A DNA stretch of 50,269 nt. It comes from [Eubacterium] saphenum. Lineage in GTDB: Bacteria > Bacillota > Clostridia > Peptostreptococcales > Anaerovoracaceae. Below are positions 1 through 8,773 of the stretch, in pieces. The translations under genes were made by a program, and so were the position numbers. The notes below the pieces were generated by a model. It worked only from the letters and a program-made list of their open reading frames with translations. It was not told where the DNA came from and searched no databases. Positions within the stretch are counted from its first letter, which is position 1. Every line of letters begins with the position of its first letter. The stretch is taken from contig SFHC01000015.1 in assembly GCA_004555725.1 (NCBI GenBank), positions 1-50,269 of the forward strand, read 5' to 3'.

Positions 1-334
1 AGAGCAAAGCAAGGAATTAGGAATAAATGGAAGGTATACAGTATACCAAAATCACATAATCTCCAATTTCTTAAACAGAACTTCGGGAAATCACCTGCAG
101 TCGACCGATTCCCGAAGCAGAAAATAAGAGTTCGGGAATCCGTCTCCGGGGGCCGGTTTCCCGAAGAGCAAGGCAGGGAATTGGGAAGAAATAGAAGGTA
201 TACAGTATATCAAGATCACATAATCTCCAATTCCTTAAACAGAGCTTCGGGAAACCCCTTGGAATCGACCGATTCCCGAAGCGAAAAATAAAAGTTCGGG
301 AATCCGTCTCCGGGGGCCGGTTTCCCGAAGGGGA
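1..334. repeat. Two tandem copies of a 164-bp intergenic repeat
   Basis: The stretch before the first gene is two near-identical copies (1-164, 165 to about 330). Each holds the odd palindrome GGTATACAGTATACC (33-47; one-base variant 197-211), then two TTCGGGAA...TTCCCGAA inverted repeats. In copy 2, GGAATTGG (177-184) and CCAATTCC (227-234) bracket the GTATAC palindrome, giving a hairpin with a second palindrome in its loop. No coding sequence is supported here. The same GTATACAGTATAC core recurs in the arrays near 9.2 and 32 kb with other stem sequences. Confidence 0.85.
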
Positions 335-446
335 TGACGGTGGGAGATTAGCGATTTTGGGGAAATCGGCGGAAAGGTACTGGGGAAATGGTTTTAGGGT
401 ATAATTATATGGTACAATAGCATGACAAAAACAAAGGAGGTTTTTC

Positions 447-992
447 ATGCCTGAAGGTAATAAGGGAACGCATCCGAAGGTTTTTCTGGATGCGGAACAG
501 ATGGGTGGAATTGATGCCGGAAAGGTTTTTGAGGCGGCTGTACGCCTGGGAAATGGAGATGAATCGGCATTTAACGATATTTATGGAGAGACGCTGCCGG
601 TGTTTTCGGAAGTGGTCAAGGGGGAATGTCAGGGGGATCCTGTATACCAGGATGTTCTGCAGGTGGCCTATATTCGGATTGAACGGGAATTGAAGGCGCT
701 GGGGCCGGGCGGAAATTCGGTTGAGGAGGCTTCAGAGAGTCTGGAAAAACCGGAAGCTGTGGATAGTAAGAAATGGAATGCGGACGATTTTTTGAGATGG
801 ATGGTTTCGGTGCTTCAGGATGTGCTGAACCGGACGCTGGAGCAGAAGGAACGGGAAGTTCCGGAGGACTTGGAGGAATTTCTGAAGATCGGGAAGAGTA
901 TTATTTCCAGTAAGGATATCAAGGATTTTGAGAAGAAAAAACAGGCGGAGGAAGAGAAGGAGGAAGAAGACAAGATTATGAGTCTTCATTAG
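447..992 (+). CDS. Sigma-70 region-2-like orphan protein
   Basis: A 181-residue acidic protein with a strong ribosome site (AAAGGAGG, 433-440) six bases before ATG. Residues about 33-85 resemble region 2 of ECF sigma factors: a GDESAFNDIY segment, then a spaced acidic/aromatic stretch ending in a QVAYIRI helix. I see no recognisable region 4, and the C-terminus is a charged coiled-coil-like Lys/Glu tail (about 145-178). It could be a degenerate sigma factor or a small regulator that borrowed the fold. A TATAAT-like box lies at 400-405 without a clear -35. It stands alone between the repeat region and the SulP gene. Function is unknown; the sigma resemblance is by eye only. Confidence 0.55.
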   Translation: MPEGNKGTHPKVFLDAEQMGGIDAGKVFEAAVRLGNGDESAFNDIYGETLPVFSEVVKGECQGDPVYQDVLQVAYIRIERELKALGPGGNSVEEASESLEKPEAVDSKKWNADDFLRWMVSVLQDVLNRTLEQKEREVPEDLEEFLKIGKSIISSKDIKDFEKKKQAEEEKEEEDKIMSLH

Positions 993-1065
993 GGATAACT
1001 GGCGTTCTGCAGGGTCAGGAGGCTCATATCAAGCTTATATCAAGCAGCTAGAGAAGGGATTTTGG

Positions 1066-3471
1066 ATGTTTCTTAAGGGTTATTCGTTATCGAATTTGAA
1101 GAAGGATATTCCGGCCGGAATTATTGTGGCGCTGGTTTCGATTCCGATCTCGATGGGGTATGCGCAGGTTGCCGGGCTGCCGGCGGTGTACGGGCTTTAC
1201 GGGTCGGTGCTGCCGATTTTGCTGTACGGGTTGTTTACGTCTTCTCCGAGGTTTGTGTTCGGGGTGGACGCGGCGCCGGCAGCGCTCTGCGGCGGAATGC
1301 TTTACCAGATGGGGATTGCGTTCGGTTCGCAGGGGGCTGTGCGGATGGTTCCGGTGATCACGTTGATGACGGCAGGGTGGCTGTTTGTTTTCCGGATTTT
1401 TCATGCCGGGAAACTGGTGAAGTTTATTTCGTCTCCGGTAATGGGAGGATTTATCAGCGGGATCTGTGCGGAGATTATTCTGATGCAGGTGCCAAAGCTG
1501 TACGGAGGCGACCCGGGAAGAGGGGAGCTCCCGGAACTGATCCGGCATATTATCGAAGAGGCCGGAAAGTTCGGCGGACTGTCTTTTGCGCTTGGAATCG
1601 GGACGATTGCGGTGATTATGGTCTGCCGGAAGGCCGTGCCCAGGATTCCGATGTCAGTTGTGATGATGGGCGTCGGTGCGCTGATGACGATTGTTTTTCA
1701 TGTGGATCAGCACGGGGTAAAAATGCTTCCGGCGGTTGCTTCCGGGCTTCCGCCGGTGGTTCTGCCGGACTTGAAACTGGTCAGCGGCCATCTGATGAAG
1801 ATGCTGGTTTCTACTCTGTCGATTGCGCTCGTGATTGTCGCGGAGACGCTGCTGGCAACGAATAATTACGGTATGCGTTATGATGATCCGATTGATAATG
1901 ACCGGGAGATTCTGGCCTATGGAATTGCCATGCTGGGCGCTGCTGCGACGGGATGCTGCCCGGTGAACGGCAGTGTATCAAGAACGGGAATCGCGGATCA
2001 GTTCGGTGTGAAGAGTCAGATGATGTCCATTGCAGCTTCGGTGACAATGGTGCTGGTGCTGCTTTTTGCCACCGGATTTATCGCGTATCTTCCGGTGCCG
2101 GTGCTGACGGCAATTGTTATTTCGGCATTGCTGAGTTCAATGGAATTTGAGCTTGCGATGAAACTGCAGAAGGTGGATAAGGTGGAAGCGGCGATATTCT
2201 GGGCGTCTTTCCTTGCTGTGCTGCTTTTTGGCACGGTCAATGGAGTAATTGCCGGGGTTCTGCTGTCGTTCCTGAATGTCATTATCCGGGAATCTGCGCC
2301 GCCTAGAGAATTCCTGGGCTGTATTCCGGGGCAGAAGGGGTTCTATCCATGCGGCCGTATGCGCGGCGCAAGGCCGATTCAGGGCGTTCTGATTTACCAC
2401 TTCCGTGCGCCGCTGTTCTTTGCGAATGCAGAGCGGATGCAGACTGATATTGAAGAGGCGCTGACAGAAAATACCAGGGTCGTGATTCTGGACGCAGACG
2501 GAATTGGTTCTATTGATGTAACAGCGGCGGAGCGGCTGCTGAATATGTACAGGAAACTGAAGCGCCGCGGCATTCATTTCTATATGACGGAACACGCCGG
2601 CAGTGTAAATGACCAGCTTCGCGCGTTTGGCGCAGAAGAAATGATTAAAGAAGGCGCCGTACGGCCGTTTATCCAGATGGCTCTGCGGGCAGAAGGTATC
2701 TATCCGCCATATACGCTGGAAGAAGACGGAACAGAGCAGCAGCCGGCTCTTCATGCGCCGGGCAGGGTAATTGCTGAATACGAATGGGCCTATGGTCAGG
2801 ATGCGGATGAAGAAATGACACAGTTCGCGGAGAAGCTCGCGTCCTCGTTTGCCGGCGGGCAGGAGGTCGATCCGGAGTGGATCCGGCAGCAGGAACAGAA
2901 GTTTTTCGGATTCAATTTCAGCCAGATGGATGAAGAGAAGCTCCTGGATCTTCTGGAAATGCAGCTGGCTCTGCTGGTGAAGAAAGGCTCGATTTCCGAT
3001 GCGCGCATGAAACGCATGGAAGAGGTCATTTCCACGCACCACGCGCAGCTGGATGAACGCATTGCCGGCATGGACCCGGATGCCCTGAAGCAGATGGCGG
3101 AGCATCGTCTGCAGAGAGAGCTGTGGTTTAAGAAGCGTTATCCGCAGGCGTATCAGAAGTTCATGGAAGAGCGCAGCCATCATCGCAGGGTTCTTGCGAA
3201 GATGCATCCGGAAATGGCGGAACAGATCCAGGCTATGCGTGAGCGGTTCCAGAATGGTAATCCTGGGGGAGAGACGCCGGTTCATATGCACGAACAAGTA
3301 TCCTGGGAGGAGCTCATCAGACCGGTCATCCACTTGCTGAGGCTGCGTGAGCGCCGGTCACCTTTTGTCGGCGGCAAAGGCTGGCCGGGCAAGGAGGAAG
3401 ACGAGAATGCCGGAACACGGCACGATGCTGACAGGAAAGAGGATCGGGAAGACGTTTCTGAGGGACATTAG
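1066..3471 (+). CDS. SulP family anion transporter with STAS domain and long C-terminal extension
   Basis: 801 residues. Residues about 1-420 are the SulP transmembrane core: the start region IPAGIIVALVSIPISMGYAQ, the ATGCCPVNGSVSRTGIA segment that corresponds to the family's NGSVSRT substrate loop, and about 10-12 hydrophobic spans. Residues about 440-560 are a STAS domain (VVILDADGIGSIDVTAAE contains the usual phosphorylatable serine loop). The last 240 residues are soluble, charged, helical and not part of ordinary SulP proteins. The family exchanges sulfate, bicarbonate or other anions at the cytoplasmic membrane; the substrate here cannot be told. ATG 1066 has AGAAGGGA eight bases upstream. 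No partner gene is obvious. Confidence 0.85.
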   Translation: MFLKGYSLSNLKKDIPAGIIVALVSIPISMGYAQVAGLPAVYGLYGSVLPILLYGLFTSSPRFVFGVDAAPAALCGGMLYQMGIAFGSQGAVRMVPVITLMTAGWLFVFRIFHAGKLVKFISSPVMGGFISGICAEIILMQVPKLYGGDPGRGELPELIRHIIEEAGKFGGLSFALGIGTIAVIMVCRKAVPRIPMSVVMMGVGALMTIVFHVDQHGVKMLPAVASGLPPVVLPDLKLVSGHLMKMLVSTLSIALVIVAETLLATNNYGMRYDDPIDNDREILAYGIAMLGAAATGCCPVNGSVSRTGIADQFGVKSQMMSIAASVTMVLVLLFATGFIAYLPVPVLTAIVISALLSSMEFELAMKLQKVDKVEAAIFWASFLAVLLFGTVNGVIAGVLLSFLNVIIRESAPPREFLGCIPGQKGFYPCGRMRGARPIQGVLIYHFRAPLFFANAERMQTDIEEALTENTRVVILDADGIGSIDVTAAERLLNMYRKLKRRGIHFYMTEHAGSVNDQLRAFGAEEMIKEGAVRPFIQMALRAEGIYPPYTLEEDGTEQQPALHAPGRVIAEYEWAYGQDADEEMTQFAEKLASSFAGGQEVDPEWIRQQEQKFFGFNFSQMDEEKLLDLLEMQLALLVKKGSISDARMKRMEEVISTHHAQLDERIAGMDPDALKQMAEHRLQRELWFKKRYPQAYQKFMEERSHHRRVLAKMHPEMAEQIQAMRERFQNGNPGGETPVHMHEQVSWEELIRPVIHLLRLRERRSPFVGGKGWPGKEEDENAGTRHDADRKEDREDVSEGH

Positions 3472-3499
3472 AGACATGGATAATCGATAGGGGGAAAAG

Positions 3500-4030
3500 A
3501 TGAATACAGACCGATTATTTGGGAACACGGGGAGTACGATGAGGCAGATTTGGAAACGGAAGGTGCAGCAGCGCAATATCCGCTTCCGTGCGCAGATCAG
3601 ACTGCTGGGAAAGGGCGGACACAGCTCCGTTCCGTATCGGACGCACAATCCGATTATCGCCGGGAATGAACTGATGCAGATGATGATGGATAAGGTGTGG
3701 TTCGAGTTTGACAGTTTTGATGATGTAGTGCTGATTCCGGTGCAGATGGACAGCGGATCGCGCCATAATGTCATCCCGGATGAGGCGCTTCTGGTGTACT
3801 ACGGAGAATGCCGCGGGGAAGAGGCGTACCGCCATCTGCAGATGATCATGAAGGAGTCGCTGCAGGCGGCGGAACTGGCGTATAAAGTGAAGTACAGAAT
3901 CACGTTCCACCGGATCGATCTGGAAGGGCTGCAGAAACGTGTGGAGAAGGCCGTTCTGCGAACAGAAGGTTCGGACAAGAGACCATCCGCAGATATAGAC
4001 AAGCAGCAGAAAGGAGACGCTCGCTCATGA
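3500..4030 (+). CDS. Stand-alone M20 amidohydrolase dimerisation domain
   Basis: 176 residues beginning after GGGGG at 3489-3493. Residues about 30-140 match the lid/dimerisation domain of M20D amidohydrolases: KGGHSSVPYRTHNP, then SGSRHNVIPDEALL. The whole metal-binding catalytic domain (the ACGHD and EE motifs) is missing. It overlaps the next gene, a full-length M20 enzyme, by four bases (ATGA, 4027-4030), so translation is probably coupled. Either it is the remnant of a tandem duplicate that lost both catalytic halves, or a retained half-protein that pairs with its neighbour. The intact reading frame and good ribosome site favour an expressed product. Basic C-terminus is not family-like. 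Confidence 0.7.
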   Translation: MNTDRLFGNTGSTMRQIWKRKVQQRNIRFRAQIRLLGKGGHSSVPYRTHNPIIAGNELMQMMMDKVWFEFDSFDDVVLIPVQMDSGSRHNVIPDEALLVYYGECRGEEAYRHLQMIMKESLQAAELAYKVKYRITFHRIDLEGLQKRVEKAVLRTEGSDKRPSADIDKQQKGDARS

Positions 4031-5214
4031 TCATCAAAAAGAATGCCGGCATTGATTTTCATCAGATTACCGAAGATAATTATGATTTTATGCTGCAGAC
4101 GCGGCGCCACCTGCACAGGCATCCTGAGCTCAGCGGAGAGGAGTTTGAAACAGCTGCGTATATCCGTGGATTTCTGGATCTCTGGGGAATTCCGTATGAG
4201 GTGATTGCGGAGACCAGCACGGTTGCAACGATTCAGGGCGCGTTCCCGGGGCCGGTCGTGGCGCTGAGAGGAGATATCGATGCCCTTCCGATTGAGGAGA
4301 AGACGGGCGTATCGTACGCGTCGCAGAATCCGGGCGTCATGCATGCCTGCGGACACGACTGCCATACGACCTACGTTCTGACCGCCGCCAAAATTCTGAA
4401 CGAAATGAAGCCGAAAATTCATGGAACGGTGAAGATTATTTTTCAGAAAGCGGAGGAAAATGCATCGGGAGCCAAGGAAATTATGGACAGCGGCGTGCTG
4501 AAGGATGTGCAGTGCATTGCAGGGCTTCACGTTATCCAGACCGCGGATCTGGGAACGTTCAACCTGAATTACGGTATTATGAGCACCATCGGTGCGGGAG
4601 CCGTCATGACGGTTACGACGGAGGGCGGCAGTATGCGGAAACCGGAACTGGCCAAGAATGCGCTGGTTGCGGCGAGCAGGATTTTGTCTTCTGTGACGGA
4701 AGAGATTGCGCTCCGGATTCCGGAGAGTCATCCGGTTGTTATGGTCCCGACGCAGGTTCATACCAAGGCCAGAGACGGGGAAGTCCCGTATGAGGCGGCG
4801 ATGATGTTCAATTTCCGGACCTTAGATATCCGCGACTTTGATATCATGCAAGAGGTCGTGAACACGATTCCGGAGAGGATGTCGGAGGCATACGGGGCGT
4901 CGCTGGAAGTCAGCACCTGGGGGCCGGGTGTCGCGGTGGATAATGACAAGAAAGCGACTGATCTTGCCATCCGTGTGATTACAGATGCCTTTGGAGAAGA
5001 TAAAGTGAAAATAATTCGTCCGTACATGAGCGGCGAAGATTTTTCGTTTTATCAGAAAGATATCCCGGGCGTGTTCATCCGAATCGGCGGCGCAGTCAAT
5101 GGCGAGTATCATCCGCTCCACACGGAGAAGATGCTGGTGGACGACCGGACACTGCTGTATGGTGAAGAATTTATGCTGCGGTATGTTTTTGAGGCGCTGG
5201 AAGCGTACAAATAG
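4027..5214 (+). CDS. M20 family metallopeptidase / N-acyl-amino-acid amidohydrolase
   Basis: 395 residues, full family length. It carries RRHLHRHPELSGEE, RGDIDALPIEEKTG, MHACGHDCHT (metal-binding His/Asp) and the FQKAEEN glutamate pair. The C-terminal half of the catalytic domain has SGEDFSFYQKDIPG and the HPLHTEK end motif. These enzymes hydrolyse N-acyl or N-amino-acyl conjugates with a dinuclear metal site in the cytoplasm. Oddly, its own lid domain has EGGSMRKPELAKN in place of the usual GGHxxxP motif. The conserved lid histidine is therefore missing, whereas the half-length protein encoded just upstream retains it. The two are coupled by a four-base overlap, which suggests complementary roles. 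Substrate unknown. Confidence 0.85.
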   Translation: MIIKKNAGIDFHQITEDNYDFMLQTRRHLHRHPELSGEEFETAAYIRGFLDLWGIPYEVIAETSTVATIQGAFPGPVVALRGDIDALPIEEKTGVSYASQNPGVMHACGHDCHTTYVLTAAKILNEMKPKIHGTVKIIFQKAEENASGAKEIMDSGVLKDVQCIAGLHVIQTADLGTFNLNYGIMSTIGAGAVMTVTTEGGSMRKPELAKNALVAASRILSSVTEEIALRIPESHPVVMVPTQVHTKARDGEVPYEAAMMFNFRTLDIRDFDIMQEVVNTIPERMSEAYGASLEVSTWGPGVAVDNDKKATDLAIRVITDAFGEDKVKIIRPYMSGEDFSFYQKDIPGVFIRIGGAVNGEYHPLHTEKMLVDDRTLLYGEEFMLRYVFEALEAYK

Positions 5215-5357
5215 AGAGACATAGATAGAGAAACCGTTGAGTGCCTGCGTATTCAGAAGAGCTGGACAGCAGGCATATATGAAAGTAGTTTTTGCATATG
5301 TACTCTGCCGGTTTTCACAAGCGTGGTCATAATAAGGAAGGAGAGTTTTCGAAGAAA

Positions 5358-6521
5358 ATGGATAATCACGATCATGATAAAGAAAATCAGAATGACCCGC
5401 TGAAGATGGATCCGGAACAGAGAGACCGGATCATCGTGCGGACGAGTATGGTCGGTGTTGCGGCCAATGTTATGCTTGCGGTTTTAAAAGCGGTTATCGG
5501 GGTGGCTGTACATTCCATCGCGATCACGATGGACGCGGTGAACAACTTGAGTGACGCGATGTCCTCTGTGATCACAATCATTGGAACAAAACTCGCATCC
5601 AAGGCACCGGACAGAAAACACCCGCTGGGACACGGACGTGCAGAATATCTGACTGCAGCCGTCATCAGCCTGCTCGTTCTCTATGCCGGCATTACATCGC
5701 TGACGGAGTCCGTGAAGAAAATCCTTCACCCGGACGTTCCGTCTTATACGGCGGTATCGCTGTCGATCATCGCAGCGGCTGTCGTGGTAAAAGTCGTGCT
5801 CGGCCTGTATGTGCGGCGGAAAGGAAACGCTGTCCGTTCCGATTCATTGGTGAATTCCGGCGCCGACGCACTGCTGGACGCGGTGATTTCTGTTTCCACC
5901 CTGGCTGCGGCGGCCGTTTATCTCTGTTTCCATATTCGTCTGGAAGCCTGGCTCGGCGCACTGATTGCCCTGGTTATCATAAAGGCGGGCATCGACATGC
6001 TCCGCTCCACCATCAGCCAGATCCTCGGCGAGCGCGCAGACAGCACCCTGAGTAAAACCATTAAAAAAATCGTTGCATCTTTTGATGAGGTCAACGGCGC
6101 GTACGATCTTCTGCTGGATAACTATGGTCCGGACAAGATCATCGGATCCATTCATATCGAGGTTCCGGATTATCTGACTGCCTGCCAGATCGATGAACTG
6201 ACCCGCCATATTCAGGATAAGGTGTACCGGGAATCCGGCGTTATCATTGCAACAGTGGGCGTTTACGCTTTTAATACGCAGGATAAGGAAATCGTGGAAA
6301 TGCGAGAGCATGTTCGCGAGATCGTCATGCGCCATGAACATGTGATTCAAATGCATGGATTCTACGTGAATAAGGAAGAGAAAAGCATGCGTCTGGATGT
6401 GATCGTCGACTTTACCGACCCGGACGCTGTGGCAAAATATAAGCATATTCAAGAGGATATCCAGAGTGATTATCCGCAGTATCAGGTGCATGTCACCCTG
6501 GACTATAACGTAAGTGATTAA
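5358..6521 (+). CDS. Cation diffusion facilitator (CDF) metal exporter
   Basis: 387 residues from ATG 5358 (GAAGGAGAG about 12 bases upstream); an in-frame TTG at 5292 would add 22 residues with a poor ribosome site. The N-terminus is His/Asp-rich. Six membrane spans follow, with DAVNNLSD in the second, PLGHGRAEYLTA in the cytoplasmic loop, and NSGADALLDA giving the second metal-binding pair. After about residue 190 comes the cytoplasmic dimerisation domain and a further C-terminal extension with HEHVIQMHG. CDF proteins export Zn, Mn, Fe or Co against protons; the NNxxD/DxxxD-like site suggests Mn or Fe, but this is only inference. It is monocistronic. Confidence 0.88.
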   Translation: MDNHDHDKENQNDPLKMDPEQRDRIIVRTSMVGVAANVMLAVLKAVIGVAVHSIAITMDAVNNLSDAMSSVITIIGTKLASKAPDRKHPLGHGRAEYLTAAVISLLVLYAGITSLTESVKKILHPDVPSYTAVSLSIIAAAVVVKVVLGLYVRRKGNAVRSDSLVNSGADALLDAVISVSTLAAAAVYLCFHIRLEAWLGALIALVIIKAGIDMLRSTISQILGERADSTLSKTIKKIVASFDEVNGAYDLLLDNYGPDKIIGSIHIEVPDYLTACQIDELTRHIQDKVYRESGVIIATVGVYAFNTQDKEIVEMREHVREIVMRHEHVIQMHGFYVNKEEKSMRLDVIVDFTDPDAVAKYKHIQEDIQSDYPQYQVHVTLDYNVSD

Positions 6522-6578
6522 AGATCCGCCTGGTTCATTGCCGGGCAGAAACACGGGTCTCGCGCAGTATAGAAAAAA

Positions 6579-6645
6579 TTAATTGCGTAAAATCAATTAA
6601 ATTGGTTAGAGTCGATTCTGCAGGGTATATAATCTGCAGAATCGA
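6579..6645. promoter_or_regulatory. trxA promoter with two inverted-repeat operators
   Basis: Two palindromes lie ahead of trxA. The first is TTAATTG (6579-6585), 8 bp, CAATTAA (6594-6600). The second has perfect 12-bp arms, TCGATTCTGCAG (6612-6623) and CTGCAGAATCGA (6634-6645), separated by 10 bp that contain the -10 box TATAAT (6628-6633). The -35 position has no good hexamer. The 13-mer AATTGCGTAAAAT (6581-6593) within the first palindrome is repeated exactly upstream of the OhrR-like/TSCPD genes (10461-10473), which suggests a shared regulator. Confidence 0.65.
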
Positions 6646-6696
6646 TGAACTTAGTAAATAGAATCAGACACTTTTACAGAGTGCAGGAGGATTGAA

Positions 6697-7011
6697 ATGG
6701 CAGCTATTAACGTAACATTAGATACATTTGAAGATGAAGTACTGAAGAGCGACAAGCCGGTTGTGGCAGATTTCTGGGCATCCTGGTGCGGACCGTGCAA
6801 GATGCTTTCCCCAGTTGTCGATCAGGTAGCCGATGAGGTTTCCGACGTCAAGGTCGTCAAGATCAATGTCGATGAAAACGAACCGATTGCAATCAAATAC
6901 AACGTTGCGTCTATTCCTTGCCTGGTACGTTTTGTCAACGGCGAGGAGACCAACCGTTCAGTAGGCGTTATTCCTAAGCCGCAGGTTGAGAAGTTCGTTA
7001 AAGGTGAATAA
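6697..7011 (+). CDS. trxA: Thioredoxin
   Basis: 104 residues, the full length of a classical thioredoxin. The active site WCGPC is at residues 30-34, with the buried Asp25 (VADFWA) and cis-proline loop SIPCLV; the extra Cys beside the cis-proline (usually Thr) is unusual. It is a cytoplasmic disulfide reductase that reduces ribonucleotide reductase, peroxiredoxins and similar proteins. ATG 6697 follows GGAGG at 6684-6688. trxB lies 97 bp downstream, after a GC-rich hairpin that probably attenuates transcription. The promoter carries two palindromes described separately. Confidence 0.97.
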   Translation: MAAINVTLDTFEDEVLKSDKPVVADFWASWCGPCKMLSPVVDQVADEVSDVKVVKINVDENEPIAIKYNVASIPCLVRFVNGEETNRSVGVIPKPQVEKFVKGE

Positions 7012-7024
7012 TCGGTAAGCGGAA

Positions 7025-7062
7025 GGAGCCGCCGTCTCGTTTCGGGGCGGCGGTCTTTCTTA
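7025..7062 (+). terminator. Hairpin between trxA and trxB, likely attenuator
   Basis: GCCGCC (7028-7033) and GGCGGC (7046-7051) form a GC-rich stem followed by a short mixed T-stretch. It would act as a weak terminator giving more trxA than trxB transcript. Confidence 0.6.
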
Positions 7063-7108
7063 GATTATCGGACAAAAATGACCTGGCAAGAGGATTAAGG
7101 AGGTTGAG

Positions 7109-8023
7109 ATGGCTGAACTTTGGGATATCATCATTATCGGCGCAGGACCGGCAGGACTGACGGCCGCCGTTTACGGGCAGCGCGCAGGTAGAAAGACACT
7201 GCTTCTGGAAGCCAACATGTACGGCGGACAGATTATCAATACACCGGAGATTGAAAACTATCCGGGAATCAAGAAGACATCCGGCGCGGAGTTTGCGCAG
7301 GCGCTGTACGAGCAGGCTATTGATCTGGGTGCGCAGATGATTATGGAAAAGGCGGTTTCCGTTGAAGAGGACGGAGAAATCAAGCACGTTCATACTGAGC
7401 AGAATACTTATGACGCAAAGACCGTCATCATCGCGACCGGAGCAAAGAACCGTCCGCTCGGCCTTCCGCGTGAGCAGGAGCTGATCGGTGCAGGCGTATC
7501 CTACTGTGCGACCTGCGATGGCATGTTCTTCCGCGGAAAGGAAGTCGCTGTCAACGGAGGCGGAAATACGGCACTTGGCGATGCATTATTCCTGGCGCAG
7601 ATCTGCAGCAAGGTGTATCTTATTCATAGAAGAGATCAGTTCCGCGGCGATCACAGGGATGTGGAAAAACTGGAATCCCTTGACAATGTAGAATTTGTCC
7701 TGAATTCCAATGTCACCGAACTGATCGGAGAACCTAAGCTGGAAGCGGTTGAGGTTACCGATGTACACAGCGGAGAAAAACGCACCATCCCGGTCAGCGC
7801 GCTGTTTGTCGCGATCGGTCAGATGCCGGAGAATAAGGAATTCTCAAACGTGGTCAATCTGGATCCGAAGGGCTATGTTGAGGCAGGAGAAAATTGCCTG
7901 ACCGGACATAAAGGTGTATTTACCGCAGGCGACTGCCGCACCAAGGACGTGCGCCAGCTGACCACAGCAGCTGCAGACGGAGCAGTAGCCGCACTTGCAG
8001 CCAGCGGAGAAATTGACCAGTAA
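7109..8023 (+). CDS. trxB: Thioredoxin reductase
   Basis: 304 residues. FAD-binding GAGPAGL motif near the N-terminus, redox-active CATC at residues 133-136, NAD(P)-binding GGGNTALGDA, and the C-terminal FAD motif GVFTAGDCR. It reduces thioredoxin with a reduced nicotinamide. The nucleotide-binding loop has VNGGGNTA and the following HRRDQFR, the latter typical for NADPH binding. AAGGAGG stands eight bases before ATG. It is co-directional with trxA and with the thioesterase gene 20 bp downstream. Confidence 0.96.
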   Translation: MAELWDIIIIGAGPAGLTAAVYGQRAGRKTLLLEANMYGGQIINTPEIENYPGIKKTSGAEFAQALYEQAIDLGAQMIMEKAVSVEEDGEIKHVHTEQNTYDAKTVIIATGAKNRPLGLPREQELIGAGVSYCATCDGMFFRGKEVAVNGGGNTALGDALFLAQICSKVYLIHRRDQFRGDHRDVEKLESLDNVEFVLNSNVTELIGEPKLEAVEVTDVHSGEKRTIPVSALFVAIGQMPENKEFSNVVNLDPKGYVEAGENCLTGHKGVFTAGDCRTKDVRQLTTAAADGAVAALAASGEIDQ

Positions 8024-8043
8024 GACGGAAAGGAGTCACGGTG

Positions 8044-8442
8044 ATGAGCGAATTAAGAGTCGGAATTAAAGGGGAGCAGAAAGGTGTGGTGACCGCGGAT
8101 AAGACAGCGAAAGCCATGGGGAGCGGAGCGCTGAACGTGTTTGCAACGCCAGCGATGATCGCGCTGATGGAAAAAGCGGCCTATCTTTCAGTAGCAGACT
8201 GTCTGGAAGAAGGGCAGGGAACTGTAGGAACCATGATGAACATCAAACACACAGCCGCAACCCCGGTCGGACTCAGAGTGCGCTGCACATCCGAACTGGC
8301 AGCCGTAGACGGCAGAAAGCTGACGTTCCATGTCGCAGCCTATGACGAGGCCGGCCTGATCGGCGAGGGCGAGCACGAGCGTTTCATCATCGATGATGCC
8401 AGGTTCCAGGCAAAAGCCGATGCAAAACTGCTGACAAGGTAG
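8044..8442 (+). CDS. FlK-like hot-dog thioesterase
   Basis: 132 residues from ATG 8044 (AAAGGAG at 8029-8035; a GTG three bases earlier is possible). Single hot-dog domain: ALNVFATPAMIALMEKAA, then the GTMMNIKHTAATPVG strand and GEGEHERFII at the end. This pattern matches the fluoroacetyl-CoA thioesterase-like family, of which most members are general acyl-CoA housekeeping enzymes. The conserved Thr/Glu/His set (Thr in ATPAM, Glu in MEKAA, His in KHTA or GEHER) can be seen. Located directly after trxB, probably the same transcript. The natural substrate is unknown. Confidence 0.8.
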   Translation: MSELRVGIKGEQKGVVTADKTAKAMGSGALNVFATPAMIALMEKAAYLSVADCLEEGQGTVGTMMNIKHTAATPVGLRVRCTSELAAVDGRKLTFHVAAYDEAGLIGEGEHERFIIDDARFQAKADAKLLTR

Positions 8443-8522
8443 GACAGAACAGATAGTATGCAGCGTAAATTAAAAAGGCATACTTGACAGCAATTTGAGA
8501 ATGGCTGTGAGAGGAATTTTCA

Positions 8523-8762
8523 ATGCAGAAAAAACGAGTTTACTGGTTATTACTGATGTTTGCAGTAATTCTTGCAGTTGTAACATGCATAGGGGCGAAG
8601 TTGATTGGTCAGATTATGCCGTTTGATAAAAGTGACTTACCCGCTTATCATTACGACTGCAAGATGCTTATAGATGCAGTTCTGCTGAGCAGCAACATCC
8701 TTGCAGATACACTGCTGTTCATTTATGGGTTAAATACTGCGCATCGGCACAGTCAAGAATAA
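8523..8762 (+). CDS. Small two-span membrane protein, unknown
   Basis: 79 residues, ATG 8523 preceded by GAGAGGA. Residues 6-28 and about 48-70 are hydrophobic spans joined by a polar loop with Asp, Tyr and His. No family recognised. A strong terminator hairpin follows directly, which supports its being the last gene of a transcript. Confidence 0.5.
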   Translation: MQKKRVYWLLLMFAVILAVVTCIGAKLIGQIMPFDKSDLPAYHYDCKMLIDAVLLSSNILADTLLFIYGLNTAHRHSQE

Positions 8763-8773
8763 GATCTCTCAGA

